Assembly (NCBI GenBank): GCA_934457145.1
Contig: CAKSHP010000001.1
Coordinates: forward strand, 132,751 to 196,750
Reading direction: 5' to 3'
From: an uncultured Clostridia bacterium
GTDB taxonomy: Bacteria; Bacillota; Clostridia; UBA1381; UMGS1253
DNA: 64,000 nucleotides
Each line of letters starts with the position of its first letter. The first letter of the stretch is position 1. Below are positions 43,410 to 51,650 of this stretch, one piece after another. The notes under the pieces are model-generated. The model searched no databases. It was given only the letters and a program-made list of their open reading frames with translations, and was not told the origin of the DNA. The position numbers and the translations under genes are program-made.

Positions 43410-44297
43410 ATGTGCAATCTTTGTCCGAGAACCTGCGCCGCCGACCGGTGTGATACGCTTGGTTTTTGCAAAATGAAAAAGAAAATAAAAATAGCGCGCT
43501 GTGCTGCGCATTTTTGGGAAGAACCGCCTATAAGCGGCACTAAAGGCTCCGGGGCGATTTTCTTTTCGGGGTGCAATTTAAGGTGTGTTTTTTGCCAGAA
43601 CGAGAAAATCAGCAGCGGCGGTTTCGGAAAAGAAGTAACAAAACAGCAGCTTTGCGAAATGATTTTGCGGCTGCAAAGCGAGGGCGTTTGCAATATAAAT
43701 CTTGTTACGCCGACTCATTTTGCTGATGAGATTGTGTCGGTGCTGGATATGGTAAAGCCAAAACTTAAAATTCCGGTTGTCTACAACTGCGGCGGATATG
43801 AAAGCGAAAAAACGCTTGAGATGCTTAATGGTTATATTGACATATACTTGCCGGATTTTAAATATATAAGCAGCGCTGCCGCCAAAAAATACAGCTGCAC
43901 AAAAGATTATTCTGAGGTTGCAAAAAAGGCTGTTGATATAATGATAAAACAGGCGGGAAAGCCCGTGTTTGACGAAAACGGCATTATGAAAAAGGGCGTT
44001 ATAATAAGGCATCTCGTTTTGCCCGGACTCTACAAAGACAGCATAAAAATATTAAAATATTTAAAAGATACATACGGAACGGATAAGTTTTTATTAAGCC
44101 TTATGAGCCAGTTTACGCCAAACGAAAGCTGCAAAAACATAAAAGAGCTTAACAGGAAAATTACAACGTTTGAGTATAGAAAAGCGGCGGATTTTGCCGC
44201 AGAGTGCGGCTTTAACGGATATTTTCAGGAGAGGGAGTCGTCGGATGAGGCATATGTGCCGGCATTTGATTTAGCAGGGGTAGGCAGTAGAGATTAA
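43410..44297 (+). CDS. Radical SAM protein, PflA-like (COG1313 type)
   Basis: A 295-residue radical SAM enzyme with the cluster motif GCNLRCVFCQN (Cys55, Cys59, Cys62) that binds a 4Fe-4S centre and cleaves SAM. The N-terminus is an extra Cys-rich knuckle (MCNLCPRTCAADRCDTLGFC), as found in the PflX/COG1313 group of uncharacterised glycyl-radical-activase-like proteins. VTPTHFADEI, YNCGGYES and the LPDFKY strand fit this group. No glycyl-radical enzyme gene is adjacent, so the target is unknown. The ribosome site before the ATG is weak (AGGG). Confidence 0.87.
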   Translation: MCNLCPRTCAADRCDTLGFCKMKKKIKIARCAAHFWEEPPISGTKGSGAIFFSGCNLRCVFCQNEKISSGGFGKEVTKQQLCEMILRLQSEGVCNINLVTPTHFADEIVSVLDMVKPKLKIPVVYNCGGYESEKTLEMLNGYIDIYLPDFKYISSAAAKKYSCTKDYSEVAKKAVDIMIKQAGKPVFDENGIMKKGVIIRHLVLPGLYKDSIKILKYLKDTYGTDKFLLSLMSQFTPNESCKNIKELNRKITTFEYRKAADFAAECGFNGYFQERESSDEAYVPAFDLAGVGSRD

Positions 44298-44302
44298 AGC
44301 AT

Positions 44303-44349
44303 AAAAAGAGCAGCAGCGATGCAAAAATTGCATTGCTGCTGCTCTTTTT
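44303..44349. terminator. Bidirectional terminator between radical SAM and gyrA genes
   Basis: Twenty-two-base arms (44303-44324, 44328-44349) with one G-T pair; AAAAAGAGCAGCAGC start. Confidence 0.92.
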
Positions 44350-44358
44350 GTTTAAAAT

Positions 44359-46872
44359 TTAGTTTTCGGTTTCTTCCGGCGCAGGTGTTGCTGTTGTTTC
44401 GTTTGTGTCAGATGAGTCGGTTTCTGAAGCTTCTTCTTCGTCTTCAACTCTGTCGGCACAAGTGAGCGACACTATTTTAACGCCGTCGTCAAGGCGCATA
44501 AGGCGCACACCCTGAGTTACACGCGAATACGTGCTGATTTCGTCGGTTCTCATTCTTATGATAACCCCGGCATCGGTGATTAGAATTATATCGTCGGTTT
44601 CTTTAACGCTTGAAATACCGGCAAGTTTTCCTGTTTTATCGCTTATGCGGTATGTTAAAACACCTTTACCGCCGCGGTTCTGAGCGCGGTATTCGTCCAT
44701 GTCGGTTTTCTTGCCGTAGCCGTTTTCGGTAACAACCAAAAGTTTCGACTCTTCATCGGCAATGCAGGCACCGACAACGTTATCATCGCCGGCAAGACGT
44801 ATTGCGCGCACACCGCGCGCCATTCTTCCCATGATACGGACATCGTTTTCGTTAAAACGAATTGCCATACCGTCGGAGGTTGCAATTATAACGTCTTTTT
44901 CGCCGTCGGTTAAAGCAACTTTGATAACCTCGTCACCCTCGTCAAGACCGATTGCCCAGAAGCCGTTTTTGCGGCTCGTGTCATATTCGGTAAGCGAGGT
45001 TCTTTTGATTACGCCGTATTTGGTTACAAAGGTTAAGAATTTGCCTCCTTCAAAGTCTTTAACGGTAATTGTTGCAGAAATTTTTTCATCGTTTGCAAGC
45101 TCTAAAAGGTTAATGATTGCCGTGCCCTTTGCCTGGCGGCCCGCTTCGGGAATCTGATAACCCTTTAATTTAAACATTCTGCCCTTGTTTGTAAAGAACA
45201 GTATGTTGTTATGAGTTGACGTTGTCATAATGTTTTCAACAAAGTCCTCATCGCGTACCGCCTGGGCAGATATTCCTCTGCCGCCTCTGTGCTGCGAGCG
45301 GTATGTATCAATCGGCATACGTTTAACGTAGCCGAAATGAGTCATTGTTATAACAACGTCTTCTTCTTCGATAAGGTCTTCAATATCGATTTCGTCAACA
45401 GCGTTTGCAATTTCGGTGCGTCTGCCGTCGTCGTATTTTTCTTTTATTGCCAGAAGGTCGGTTTTTATAATGTCTATAACCATATTATCGTCGCTTAACA
45501 CTTCGTTGTAGTATTTGATAAGCGCCTCAACCTCTGCCAGTTCATCATGAATTTTCTGACGTTCAAGACCGCTCAAACGTCCGAGACGCATATCAACAAT
45601 TGCCTGCGCCTGAATATCGGTTAAGGTAAAGCGCGCTTTTAACTGCTCTTTTGCGTCGGGTATACCGCCTTTGGCGTTTCTGATTGTGTTTATAACTTCG
45701 TCTATGTTGTCAACGGCAATGTTTAAACCAAGCAGGATATGCTGTCTGTCCATTGCTTTTTTAAGCTCAAACTTAGTTTTCCTGACAACGATTTCCTTTT
45801 GAAACTCGATATAGTAGTCTATAACTTCGCGCAAATTCAAAAGCTTAGGCTCGGTTTTGTTGACAAGCGCAATCATGTTTACGCAAAAGCTTTCCTGAAG
45901 CTGAGTGAACTTGTAGAACTGATTTAAGATAACGTTTGCGTTGCCGTCTTTTTTAACGTCAACAACAATTCTCATACCCTCGCGGTCGGATTCGTCGCGT
46001 ATTTCTGAAACGCCTTCAACTCTCTTGTCGCGCACAAGCTCGCCCATTTTTTCAACAAGCCTTGCTTTGTTTACCTGATAGGGAATTTCCGTTATAATAA
46101 TCTGCGGATGCGAGCCGTTTTCCTCTATTGTTGCACGGGCGCGCATAAGTATTCTGCCGCGGCCTGTGTGATAGGCGGCTCTTATTCCGCTTCTGCCCAT
46201 TATGATTGCACCGGTCGGAAAATCGGGGCCTTTGATATAGCCTATTAATTCATCGATTGTTATATTCGGATCGTCGAGCACGGCAACAACGCCGTCTATA
46301 ACCTCGCCTAAGTTGTGGGGAGGGATGTTGGTTGCCATTGCAACCGCAATTCCCGAAGAACCGTTTACCAAAAGGTTAGGAAACTTTGATGTGATAACGC
46401 TCGGCTCTTTTCGGCTGTCGTCGAAGTTTGGCATAAAATCAACGGTGTCTTTATCTATATCAACGAGCATTTCAAGAGCCATTTTGCTCATTTTTGCCTC
46501 TGTGTAACGGTAAGCAGCCGGCGGATCGCCGTCGACAGAACCGAAGTTACCCTGACCGTCAACCAAAGGATAGCGCATGGAAAAGTCCTGCGCAAGGCGA
46601 ACGAGCGCGTCATAAACCGAGGCGTCGCCGTGGGGATGATATTTACCAAGCACATCGCCGACAGTTGCGGCGCACTTTTTATATTTTTTATCCGGCGTCA
46701 GTCCGGCTTCGTGCATGGTATAGAGTATACGTCTGTGAACCGGTTTTAAACCGTCTCTGACATCCGGCAAGGCTCTGCCTATAATAACGCTCATCGCATA
46801 TTCAAGATAAGCCTTTTCCATTTCGGAAGAGACTTCTATATCAACTATGGATTGCATTTCATGATCAGCCAT
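44359..46872 (-). CDS. gyrA: DNA gyrase subunit A
   Basis: An 837-residue type IIA topoisomerase subunit that introduces negative supercoils with GyrB. The catalytic Tyr is Y123 (AAYRYTEAKM). The quinolone-determining region is GKYHPHGDASVYDALVRLAQ, with Ala84 at the position of E. coli Ser83 and Asp88 at Asp87. The C-terminal pinwheel carries a GyrA-box-like QHRGGRG near residue 530 and NRGGKG repeats, supporting gyrase rather than ParC. The acidic Thr/Glu C-terminal tail is common. A TAGGAGT site precedes the ATG. It is downstream of gpmI on the minus strand (50-base gap), and gyrB is not adjacent. Confidence 0.96.
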   Translation of the reverse strand: MADHEMQSIVDIEVSSEMEKAYLEYAMSVIIGRALPDVRDGLKPVHRRILYTMHEAGLTPDKKYKKCAATVGDVLGKYHPHGDASVYDALVRLAQDFSMRYPLVDGQGNFGSVDGDPPAAYRYTEAKMSKMALEMLVDIDKDTVDFMPNFDDSRKEPSVITSKFPNLLVNGSSGIAVAMATNIPPHNLGEVIDGVVAVLDDPNITIDELIGYIKGPDFPTGAIIMGRSGIRAAYHTGRGRILMRARATIEENGSHPQIIITEIPYQVNKARLVEKMGELVRDKRVEGVSEIRDESDREGMRIVVDVKKDGNANVILNQFYKFTQLQESFCVNMIALVNKTEPKLLNLREVIDYYIEFQKEIVVRKTKFELKKAMDRQHILLGLNIAVDNIDEVINTIRNAKGGIPDAKEQLKARFTLTDIQAQAIVDMRLGRLSGLERQKIHDELAEVEALIKYYNEVLSDDNMVIDIIKTDLLAIKEKYDDGRRTEIANAVDEIDIEDLIEEEDVVITMTHFGYVKRMPIDTYRSQHRGGRGISAQAVRDEDFVENIMTTSTHNNILFFTNKGRMFKLKGYQIPEAGRQAKGTAIINLLELANDEKISATITVKDFEGGKFLTFVTKYGVIKRTSLTEYDTSRKNGFWAIGLDEGDEVIKVALTDGEKDVIIATSDGMAIRFNENDVRIMGRMARGVRAIRLAGDDNVVGACIADEESKLLVVTENGYGKKTDMDEYRAQNRGGKGVLTYRISDKTGKLAGISSVKETDDIILITDAGVIIRMRTDEISTYSRVTQGVRLMRLDDGVKIVSLTCADRVEDEEEASETDSSDTNETTATPAPEETEN

Positions 46873-46922
46873 ATTTTACTCCTATTCTCTGTAAAAACTG
46901 AAAAATCAGTTTTTATCCTGTA

Positions 46923-48434
46923 TTATTTTTCAAGCATGCTCTCGCCCGTCATCTCTTCCGGTTTGTCAAGTCCCATCATGTCAAGAAGCGTCGGGGCAAT
47001 GTCGGCAAGTCTGCCTTCAGGCTTTAAGTTTGCGTCGTAATTTACCATAACGAGCGGAACGGGGTTTGTTGAATGTGATGTTACAACGTTTCCGTTATCA
47101 TCAAACATTTCATCGGCATTTCCGTGGTCTGCGGTAACAAGTGCGCAGCCGCCTTTTTTAACGATTGCGTCAAGCGTTTTGCCGAGACACTCGTCAACTG
47201 CTTCAACGGCTTTTTTTGCAGCGTCGAAAACGCCTGTGTGGCCGACCATGTCGCAGTTTGCATAGTTTAATACTATAACGTCATACTTATCGGAATTTAT
47301 TCTTTTAACAACTTCATCGCAAACCTCATATGCGCTCATTTCAGGCTTAAGATCGTATGTTGCAACCTTTGGCGATGCAATCAGGGCGCGGTCTTCGTTT
47401 TTATATTCTTTTTCAACGCCGCCGTTAAAGAAGAATGTAACGTGTGCATATTTTTCGGTTTCTGCGATACGAAGCTGCGTAAGACCTTTGTTGCTTATAT
47501 ATTCGCCGAATGTGTTTACAAGCTTGGTGGGCTTGAATGCAACGTCAACGTTCGGCATTGTTTTGTCGTACTGTGTCATGCAGATGTAGCAAAGCGGGAA
47601 AAACTTTCGCTCAAAGCCGGTAAAGCTTTCGTCAACGAGCGAACGCGTTATTTCGCGTGCGCGGTCGGGGCGGAAGTTAAAGAATATAACGGAATCATTT
47701 GCTTTTATGGTTTCTGCGCCGTCTATCACAGTCGGAACAACAAATTCGTCGGTTACATCATTTTTATAAGACTCGCGAACGGCTTTTTCGGCATCATCTG
47801 AGTGATTTCCCTCGCCTTTAACCATTGCGTTGTATGCCAAAACAACTCTTTCCCAGCGGTTGTCGCGGTCCATTGCGTAATATCTGCCCATTACGGTTGC
47901 AATTTTTCCCGTACCGATTGCGCCAAGCTTTTCTTCAAGCTCTTTTACATAATCTGCGCCGGTTGTCGGGCCAACGTCTCTGCCGTCTAAGAAGCAGTGA
48001 ACATAAACTTTTTTTAGCCCCATCTTCTTTGCAAGCTCGATTATTGCATAAAGATGAGTGTTGTGAGAATGTACGCCGCCGTCTGACAAAAGTCCCATAA
48101 CGTGCAGGGCGCTGCTGTGTTCTTTTACGTTGTTTATTGCTTTTAAAAATGCTTCGTTTTCAAAAAAGTCGCCGTCCTGGATGGATTTTGTTATTCTTGT
48201 AAGCTCCTGATACACAATTCTTCCGGCGCCGATATTCGTGTGTCCCACTTCGGAATTTCCCATTTGTCCGTCGGGCAGACCAACATCAAGTCCGCTTGCG
48301 TAGATTTTATTGTGCGGATATTTTTTCAAAAGCGAATCCATAACCGGTGTTGCAGCAGCATCAATTGCCGATTGTTTTTTATCTTTTGCTATGCCGTAGC
48401 CGTCCAGTATAATGAGGGCTGTTGGTTTTTTCAT
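46923..48434 (-). CDS. gpmI: 2,3-bisphosphoglycerate-independent phosphoglycerate mutase
   Basis: Interconverts 3- and 2-phosphoglycerate in glycolysis with two Mn ions. The 503-residue protein has LIILDGYG (metal Asp), the catalytic Ser in MGNSEVGHTNIGAGR, GLLSDGGVHSH, HCFLDGRDVGPTTG, FNFRPDRAREITR, NYANCDMVGHTG and TADHGNADEM. The ATG at 48434 (MKKPTALIIL) has AGAAAGG 10 bases upstream; the ATG three codons earlier is only one base from that site. It belongs to a pgk-tpiA-gpmI cluster. Confidence 0.97.
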   Translation of the reverse strand: MKKPTALIILDGYGIAKDKKQSAIDAAATPVMDSLLKKYPHNKIYASGLDVGLPDGQMGNSEVGHTNIGAGRIVYQELTRITKSIQDGDFFENEAFLKAINNVKEHSSALHVMGLLSDGGVHSHNTHLYAIIELAKKMGLKKVYVHCFLDGRDVGPTTGADYVKELEEKLGAIGTGKIATVMGRYYAMDRDNRWERVVLAYNAMVKGEGNHSDDAEKAVRESYKNDVTDEFVVPTVIDGAETIKANDSVIFFNFRPDRAREITRSLVDESFTGFERKFFPLCYICMTQYDKTMPNVDVAFKPTKLVNTFGEYISNKGLTQLRIAETEKYAHVTFFFNGGVEKEYKNEDRALIASPKVATYDLKPEMSAYEVCDEVVKRINSDKYDVIVLNYANCDMVGHTGVFDAAKKAVEAVDECLGKTLDAIVKKGGCALVTADHGNADEMFDDNGNVVTSHSTNPVPLVMVNYDANLKPEGRLADIAPTLLDMMGLDKPEEMTGESMLEK

Positions 48435-48506
48435 AATTCTCATGCCTTTCTGCCTGCTTTATATGATATGTTTTTTACCGCAGGCGGGCAAAAAAACGGT
48501 TTAAAG

Positions 48507-48576
48507 GTGCTAAAAACCGGGGTAAGGAGTAAAAATTTTAAAAAAGTCTTAAAAAAATTACCCCCGAATTTAGCAC
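48507..48576 (-). promoter_or_regulatory. Long inverted repeat in the gpmI leader
   Basis: Arms 48507-48525 and 48558-48576 pair over GTGCTAAA and GGGGTAA with a mismatched centre, around an A+T loop. With the preceding terminator hairpin it could form a regulated structure between tpiA and gpmI. Confidence 0.4.
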
Positions 48577-48577
48577 A

Positions 48578-48615
48578 AAAGGGCAAGACTGCATATGCTC
48601 TCAGTCTTACCCCTT
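48578..48615 (-). terminator. Terminator-like hairpin after tpiA
   Basis: Minus strand AAGGGGTAAGACTG, ten-base loop, CAGTCTTGCCCTTTT. The U-run is short, so read-through to gpmI is likely. Confidence 0.65.
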
Positions 48616-48633
48616 GTTTATTTAATTTGAAAA

Positions 48634-49380
48634 TTAATACTTAACAATAGCTGTAAAATCAGCAACTTTTAAGCTTGCGCCTCCAACAAGACCGCCGTCG
48701 ATATCGCTCATTTCGAAAAGCTCTTTTGCATTGCTTCCCTTTACGCTTCCGCCATACTGAACAATGATTTTTTCAGCTGTTTCATTGCCGTAAAGCTCGC
48801 CGATTACTTTTCTTATAGCGCCGCAAACTTCGTTTGCCTGCTCGCTTGTAGCGGTTTTGCCTGTTCCGATTGCCCAGATGGGTTCGTATGCAATAATGAT
48901 GTTTTCAGCGTCTTTTGCGCTAACGTTCATGAATGCGATTTTAACCTGTGAACGGATAAGGTCGATTGTGATGCCCTGTTCTCTTTCTTCTAAGGACTCA
49001 CCAACGCAAACTATGGGTTTAAGACCTTTTTCGATTGCCTTTAAAATCTTTTTATTAACTGTTACATCTGTTTCTGCAAAATACTGTCTTCTTTCGCTGT
49101 GACCGATTATAACATATTCAACGTCAATGTCTTTGAGCATATCAGCGCTGACTTCGCCTGTGTATGCGCCGCTGTCTTCAAAAAACATATTCTGAGCGCC
49201 GATTTTGATGTTTGTTCCCTTTGCTGCTTCAACTGCTGCCGGTAAGCAAACGAAAGGTACGCAAGCTATAACGTCTGTTTTTGCATCTTTAACTGACGGT
49301 GCAAGCTCTTTAATAAACGCTGCTGTTTCAGAAGGCGTTTTATTCATTTTCCAGTTACCTGCTACAACTATTTTTCTCAT
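48634..49380 (-). CDS. tpiA: Triosephosphate isomerase
   Basis: Interconverts dihydroxyacetone phosphate and glyceraldehyde 3-phosphate. The 248-residue protein has VAGNWKMNKT (catalytic Lys), YVIIGHSERRQYF (catalytic His) and IIAYEPIWAIGTGKTAT (catalytic Glu), then QYGGSVKGSNA and GGLVGGASL. The start is the ATG at 49380 with GGAG 10 bases upstream; longer frames upstream only read through the tandem repeat. It lies 461 bases after pgk, a gap filled by that repeat. Confidence 0.97.
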   Translation of the reverse strand: MRKIVVAGNWKMNKTPSETAAFIKELAPSVKDAKTDVIACVPFVCLPAAVEAAKGTNIKIGAQNMFFEDSGAYTGEVSADMLKDIDVEYVIIGHSERRQYFAETDVTVNKKILKAIEKGLKPIVCVGESLEEREQGITIDLIRSQVKIAFMNVSAKDAENIIIAYEPIWAIGTGKTATSEQANEVCGAIRKVIGELYGNETAEKIIVQYGGSVKGSNAKELFEMSDIDGGLVGGASLKVADFTAIVKY

Positions 49381-49389
49381 AATAAAAAA

Positions 49390-49770
49390 TCTCCATTCCG
49401 CCGCCCTGCAAGGCATAAATAGTAATATAAAGTTTTCTCTTATCAGGCAGGGCAAGGAATGATAAGAGATTTTTTTGTCCAAGTGCGTTTTTAAAGGCAA
49501 GGCCTTTAAAAAAATCGCACGGACTAATTAAATCCGCCGGAGGCAAACGCAAATTTTTTGCGTTTAATCTCCATTCCGCCGCCCTGCAAAGCATAAATAG
49601 TAATAAATTTTTCTCTTATCAGGCAGGGCAAGGAATGATAAGAGATTTTTTTGTCCAAGTGCGTTTTTAAAGGCAAGGCCCTTAAAAAATCGCACGGACT
49701 AATCAAAACCGCCGGAGGCAAACGCAAATTTTTTGCGTTTAATCTCCATTTTGCCGCCCTGCATCGGCAC
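49390..49770. repeat. Tandem duplication of a ~178-bp hairpin-rich unit between pgk and tpiA
   Basis: Unit 1 is 49390-49567, unit 2 is 49568-49742 (nearly identical), and a partial third begins at 49743 (TCTCCATTTTGCCGCCCTGC). Each full unit contains three inverted repeats: CTCTTATCA/TGATAAGAG (49437-49468 in unit 1), a GTCC..GTGCG..TTTAAAGGC hairpin (49477-49524) and AAACGCAAA/TTTGCGTTT (49545-49565). Each also carries GCCCTGC pairing with GCAGGGC. The tpiA ribosome site (GGAG, minus strand) lies at the edge of unit 1. It is not CRISPR-like, as unit size and spacing do not fit. Confidence 0.9.
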
Positions 49771-49841
49771 AAATTTTTTGGTTAGTCATTTGCTGACGCA
49801 GGGCTAAAACAGCAAAGGATTAGATCAATTTTAAATAAAAA

Positions 49842-51038
49842 TTATTTGTCCTGAAGGCAAGCTATACCGGGAAGCTCTTTTCCTTCCAGAAATTCAAGCG
49901 AAGCTCCTCCGCCTGTTGAAATGTGGCTCATTTTGCTGCCAAGACCTGCCTGGTTAACCGCAGCAACGCTGTCACCGCCGCCGATAATTGTTATAGCGTC
50001 CAAATCAGCAAGCATCTGTGCAATAGCGTTTGTGCCTTTTGCAAATGTGGGCATTTCAAACACGCCCATAGGTCCGTTCCAAACAACTGTTTTTGCGTCT
50101 TTTAATGCGTCTTTGAAAAGCGCAATTGTTTTTTCGCCGATGTCTAAGCCTTCCCAGTCTGCTTCTATGTGACCTGCATCAACTGTTTTGTGCTCTGCAT
50201 CGTTTGAAAATTCCTTTGCAACAACCGTGTCAACGGGGATTAAAAGCTCAACGCCTTTGTCCTTAGCCTTTTGCATCATATCTTTTGCGTAGTCTATATA
50301 ATCTGCTTCAAGAAGCGATTTTCCGACTTCATAGCCTTTTGCTTTCATGAATGTGTAAGCCATACCGCCGCCGATAATAAGCTTGTCAACCTTCTCTAAA
50401 AGATTGTTTATAACAGATATTTTGGAAGAAACTTTGCTGCCGCCCAGAATAGCAACACAGGGTCTTACCGGATTGTTTACGGCATTGCCCAGAAATTCAA
50501 GCTCTTTTTCAATAAGAAAACCTGCAACGGCAGTGTCAAGATAATCCGTAACGCCAACGGTTGAGCAGTGTGCTCTGTGTGCGGTACCGAAAGCATCGTT
50601 TACAAATATTTCTGCCAGAGAAGCGAGTTCTTTGCTGAAGGTTTCAACATTTTTGGTTTCTTCTGCTCTGTAGCGGGTGTTCTGAAGCAATACAACATCG
50701 CCGTCTTTCATTTCGGCAACTGCTTTTTTAGCGTTTTCGCCGACAACATTGTCATCAGCTGCAAAAACAACTTCTTTTCCGAGCTTTTCGGAAAGGCATT
50801 TTGCTACAGGCGCTAATGAGAGTTCGGGTTTGGGTTCGCCTTTGGGTTTTCCCATATGAGAGCAAAGTATTACTTTTGCGCCTTTTTCAATTAAATATTT
50901 AATTGTGGGGAGCGCACCGAGTATTCTTGTTTCGTCGGTAATGTTTTGGTTTTCATCGAGCGGTACGTTAAAATCGCAGCGTACCAGCACTTTTTTACCG
51001 GTTACATCAATGTCTTTAACAGTTTTTTTGTTAAGCAT
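49842..51038 (-). CDS. pgk: Phosphoglycerate kinase
   Basis: Makes ATP and 3-phosphoglycerate from 1,3-bisphosphoglycerate. The 398-residue protein has VLVRCDFNVPLDENQNITD, SHMGKPKG, VLLQNTRYRAEE, FVNDAFGTAHRAHCST, PCVAILGGSKVSSKI, WNGPMGVFEM and GGGDSVAAVNQ with the C-terminal STGGGASLEFLEGKELPG. AGAGGTG lies 8 bases before the ATG. It heads the minus-strand pgk-tpiA-gpmI-gyrA series; gap and eno are not adjacent. Confidence 0.98.
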   Translation of the reverse strand: MLNKKTVKDIDVTGKKVLVRCDFNVPLDENQNITDETRILGALPTIKYLIEKGAKVILCSHMGKPKGEPKPELSLAPVAKCLSEKLGKEVVFAADDNVVGENAKKAVAEMKDGDVVLLQNTRYRAEETKNVETFSKELASLAEIFVNDAFGTAHRAHCSTVGVTDYLDTAVAGFLIEKELEFLGNAVNNPVRPCVAILGGSKVSSKISVINNLLEKVDKLIIGGGMAYTFMKAKGYEVGKSLLEADYIDYAKDMMQKAKDKGVELLIPVDTVVAKEFSNDAEHKTVDAGHIEADWEGLDIGEKTIALFKDALKDAKTVVWNGPMGVFEMPTFAKGTNAIAQMLADLDAITIIGGGDSVAAVNQAGLGSKMSHISTGGGASLEFLEGKELPGIACLQDK

Positions 51039-51487
51039 AAAAAAACACCTCTTTATTAAAATTATTTGTAATACATTTAAACGCAGTACAAATCAGAACA
51101 AAACCATATAATATACATTTTGTCCATACATTATATATTCTACACTATTTTCGGGATATTTTCAAGCATTATATTTAAAAAACTTAAAAAATAATGTAAA
51201 AATTTATATTTTGCGGGAATGTTTTTTTGTTAATTTTATATTATTATGACAGGCGGCGGGAAAAATAAAACGATTTTTTGAAAGATTCGGCAAAAGAAAT
51301 TCGAAAAAAATGCAATTGTTTTTCCGAAAAATGACTGACGGCGAAAGTTTCTAAAAAATTATTGAATTTTTAACATTTATCGGACTTGGTTGCTGTAAAA
51401 ATTAAAAATATTGCAAATTTTTTTGGTTTTTCGAAAAAAATGCAACACTTTTTTTAAAAAATTTTTCAAAATAAAAACAAGTAGTAG
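51039..51487. other. A+T-rich gap between pgk and ABC permease genes, with a 16-bp direct repeat
   Basis: No coding frame is supported. The word TTCGAAAAAAATGCAA occurs exactly at 51300-51315 and 51430-51445 (130-base spacing), possibly regulator sites. A pgk promoter must lie here; a TATAAT-like word on the minus strand near 51127-51135 has no convincing -35. Confidence 0.5.
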
Positions 51488-51516
51488 TTTACAAACGGTG
51501 AAAAATATGTTATAGT
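51488..51516 (+). promoter_or_regulatory. Promoter of the sugar permease genes
   Basis: TTTACA (51488-51493), 17-base spacer ending TGT, TATAGT (51511-51516). The ~130-base leader contains AATGCA..TGCATT repeats. Confidence 0.75.
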
Positions 51517-51650
51517 ATTTTATGAAAATGTTGTTCGTGCATTTTTTTGTGCGCGCAAACGGGACAAATGCATAACGTGCATTTATGCGGAAAGTCTTTT
51601 TTGCGGCGTGCGTAAACAATTAAATTTTTTAGTATAAAGGAGGAAACATC

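Noticed and set aside
49390..49770. CRISPR array
   Set aside because: Units are ~178 bp, contiguous and lack unique spacers; no cas genes are present.
49381..49772. Open frames on the minus strand through the pgk-tpiA repeat
   Set aside because: They are near-identical readings of the tandem units, with no own start signals and no protein-like composition.
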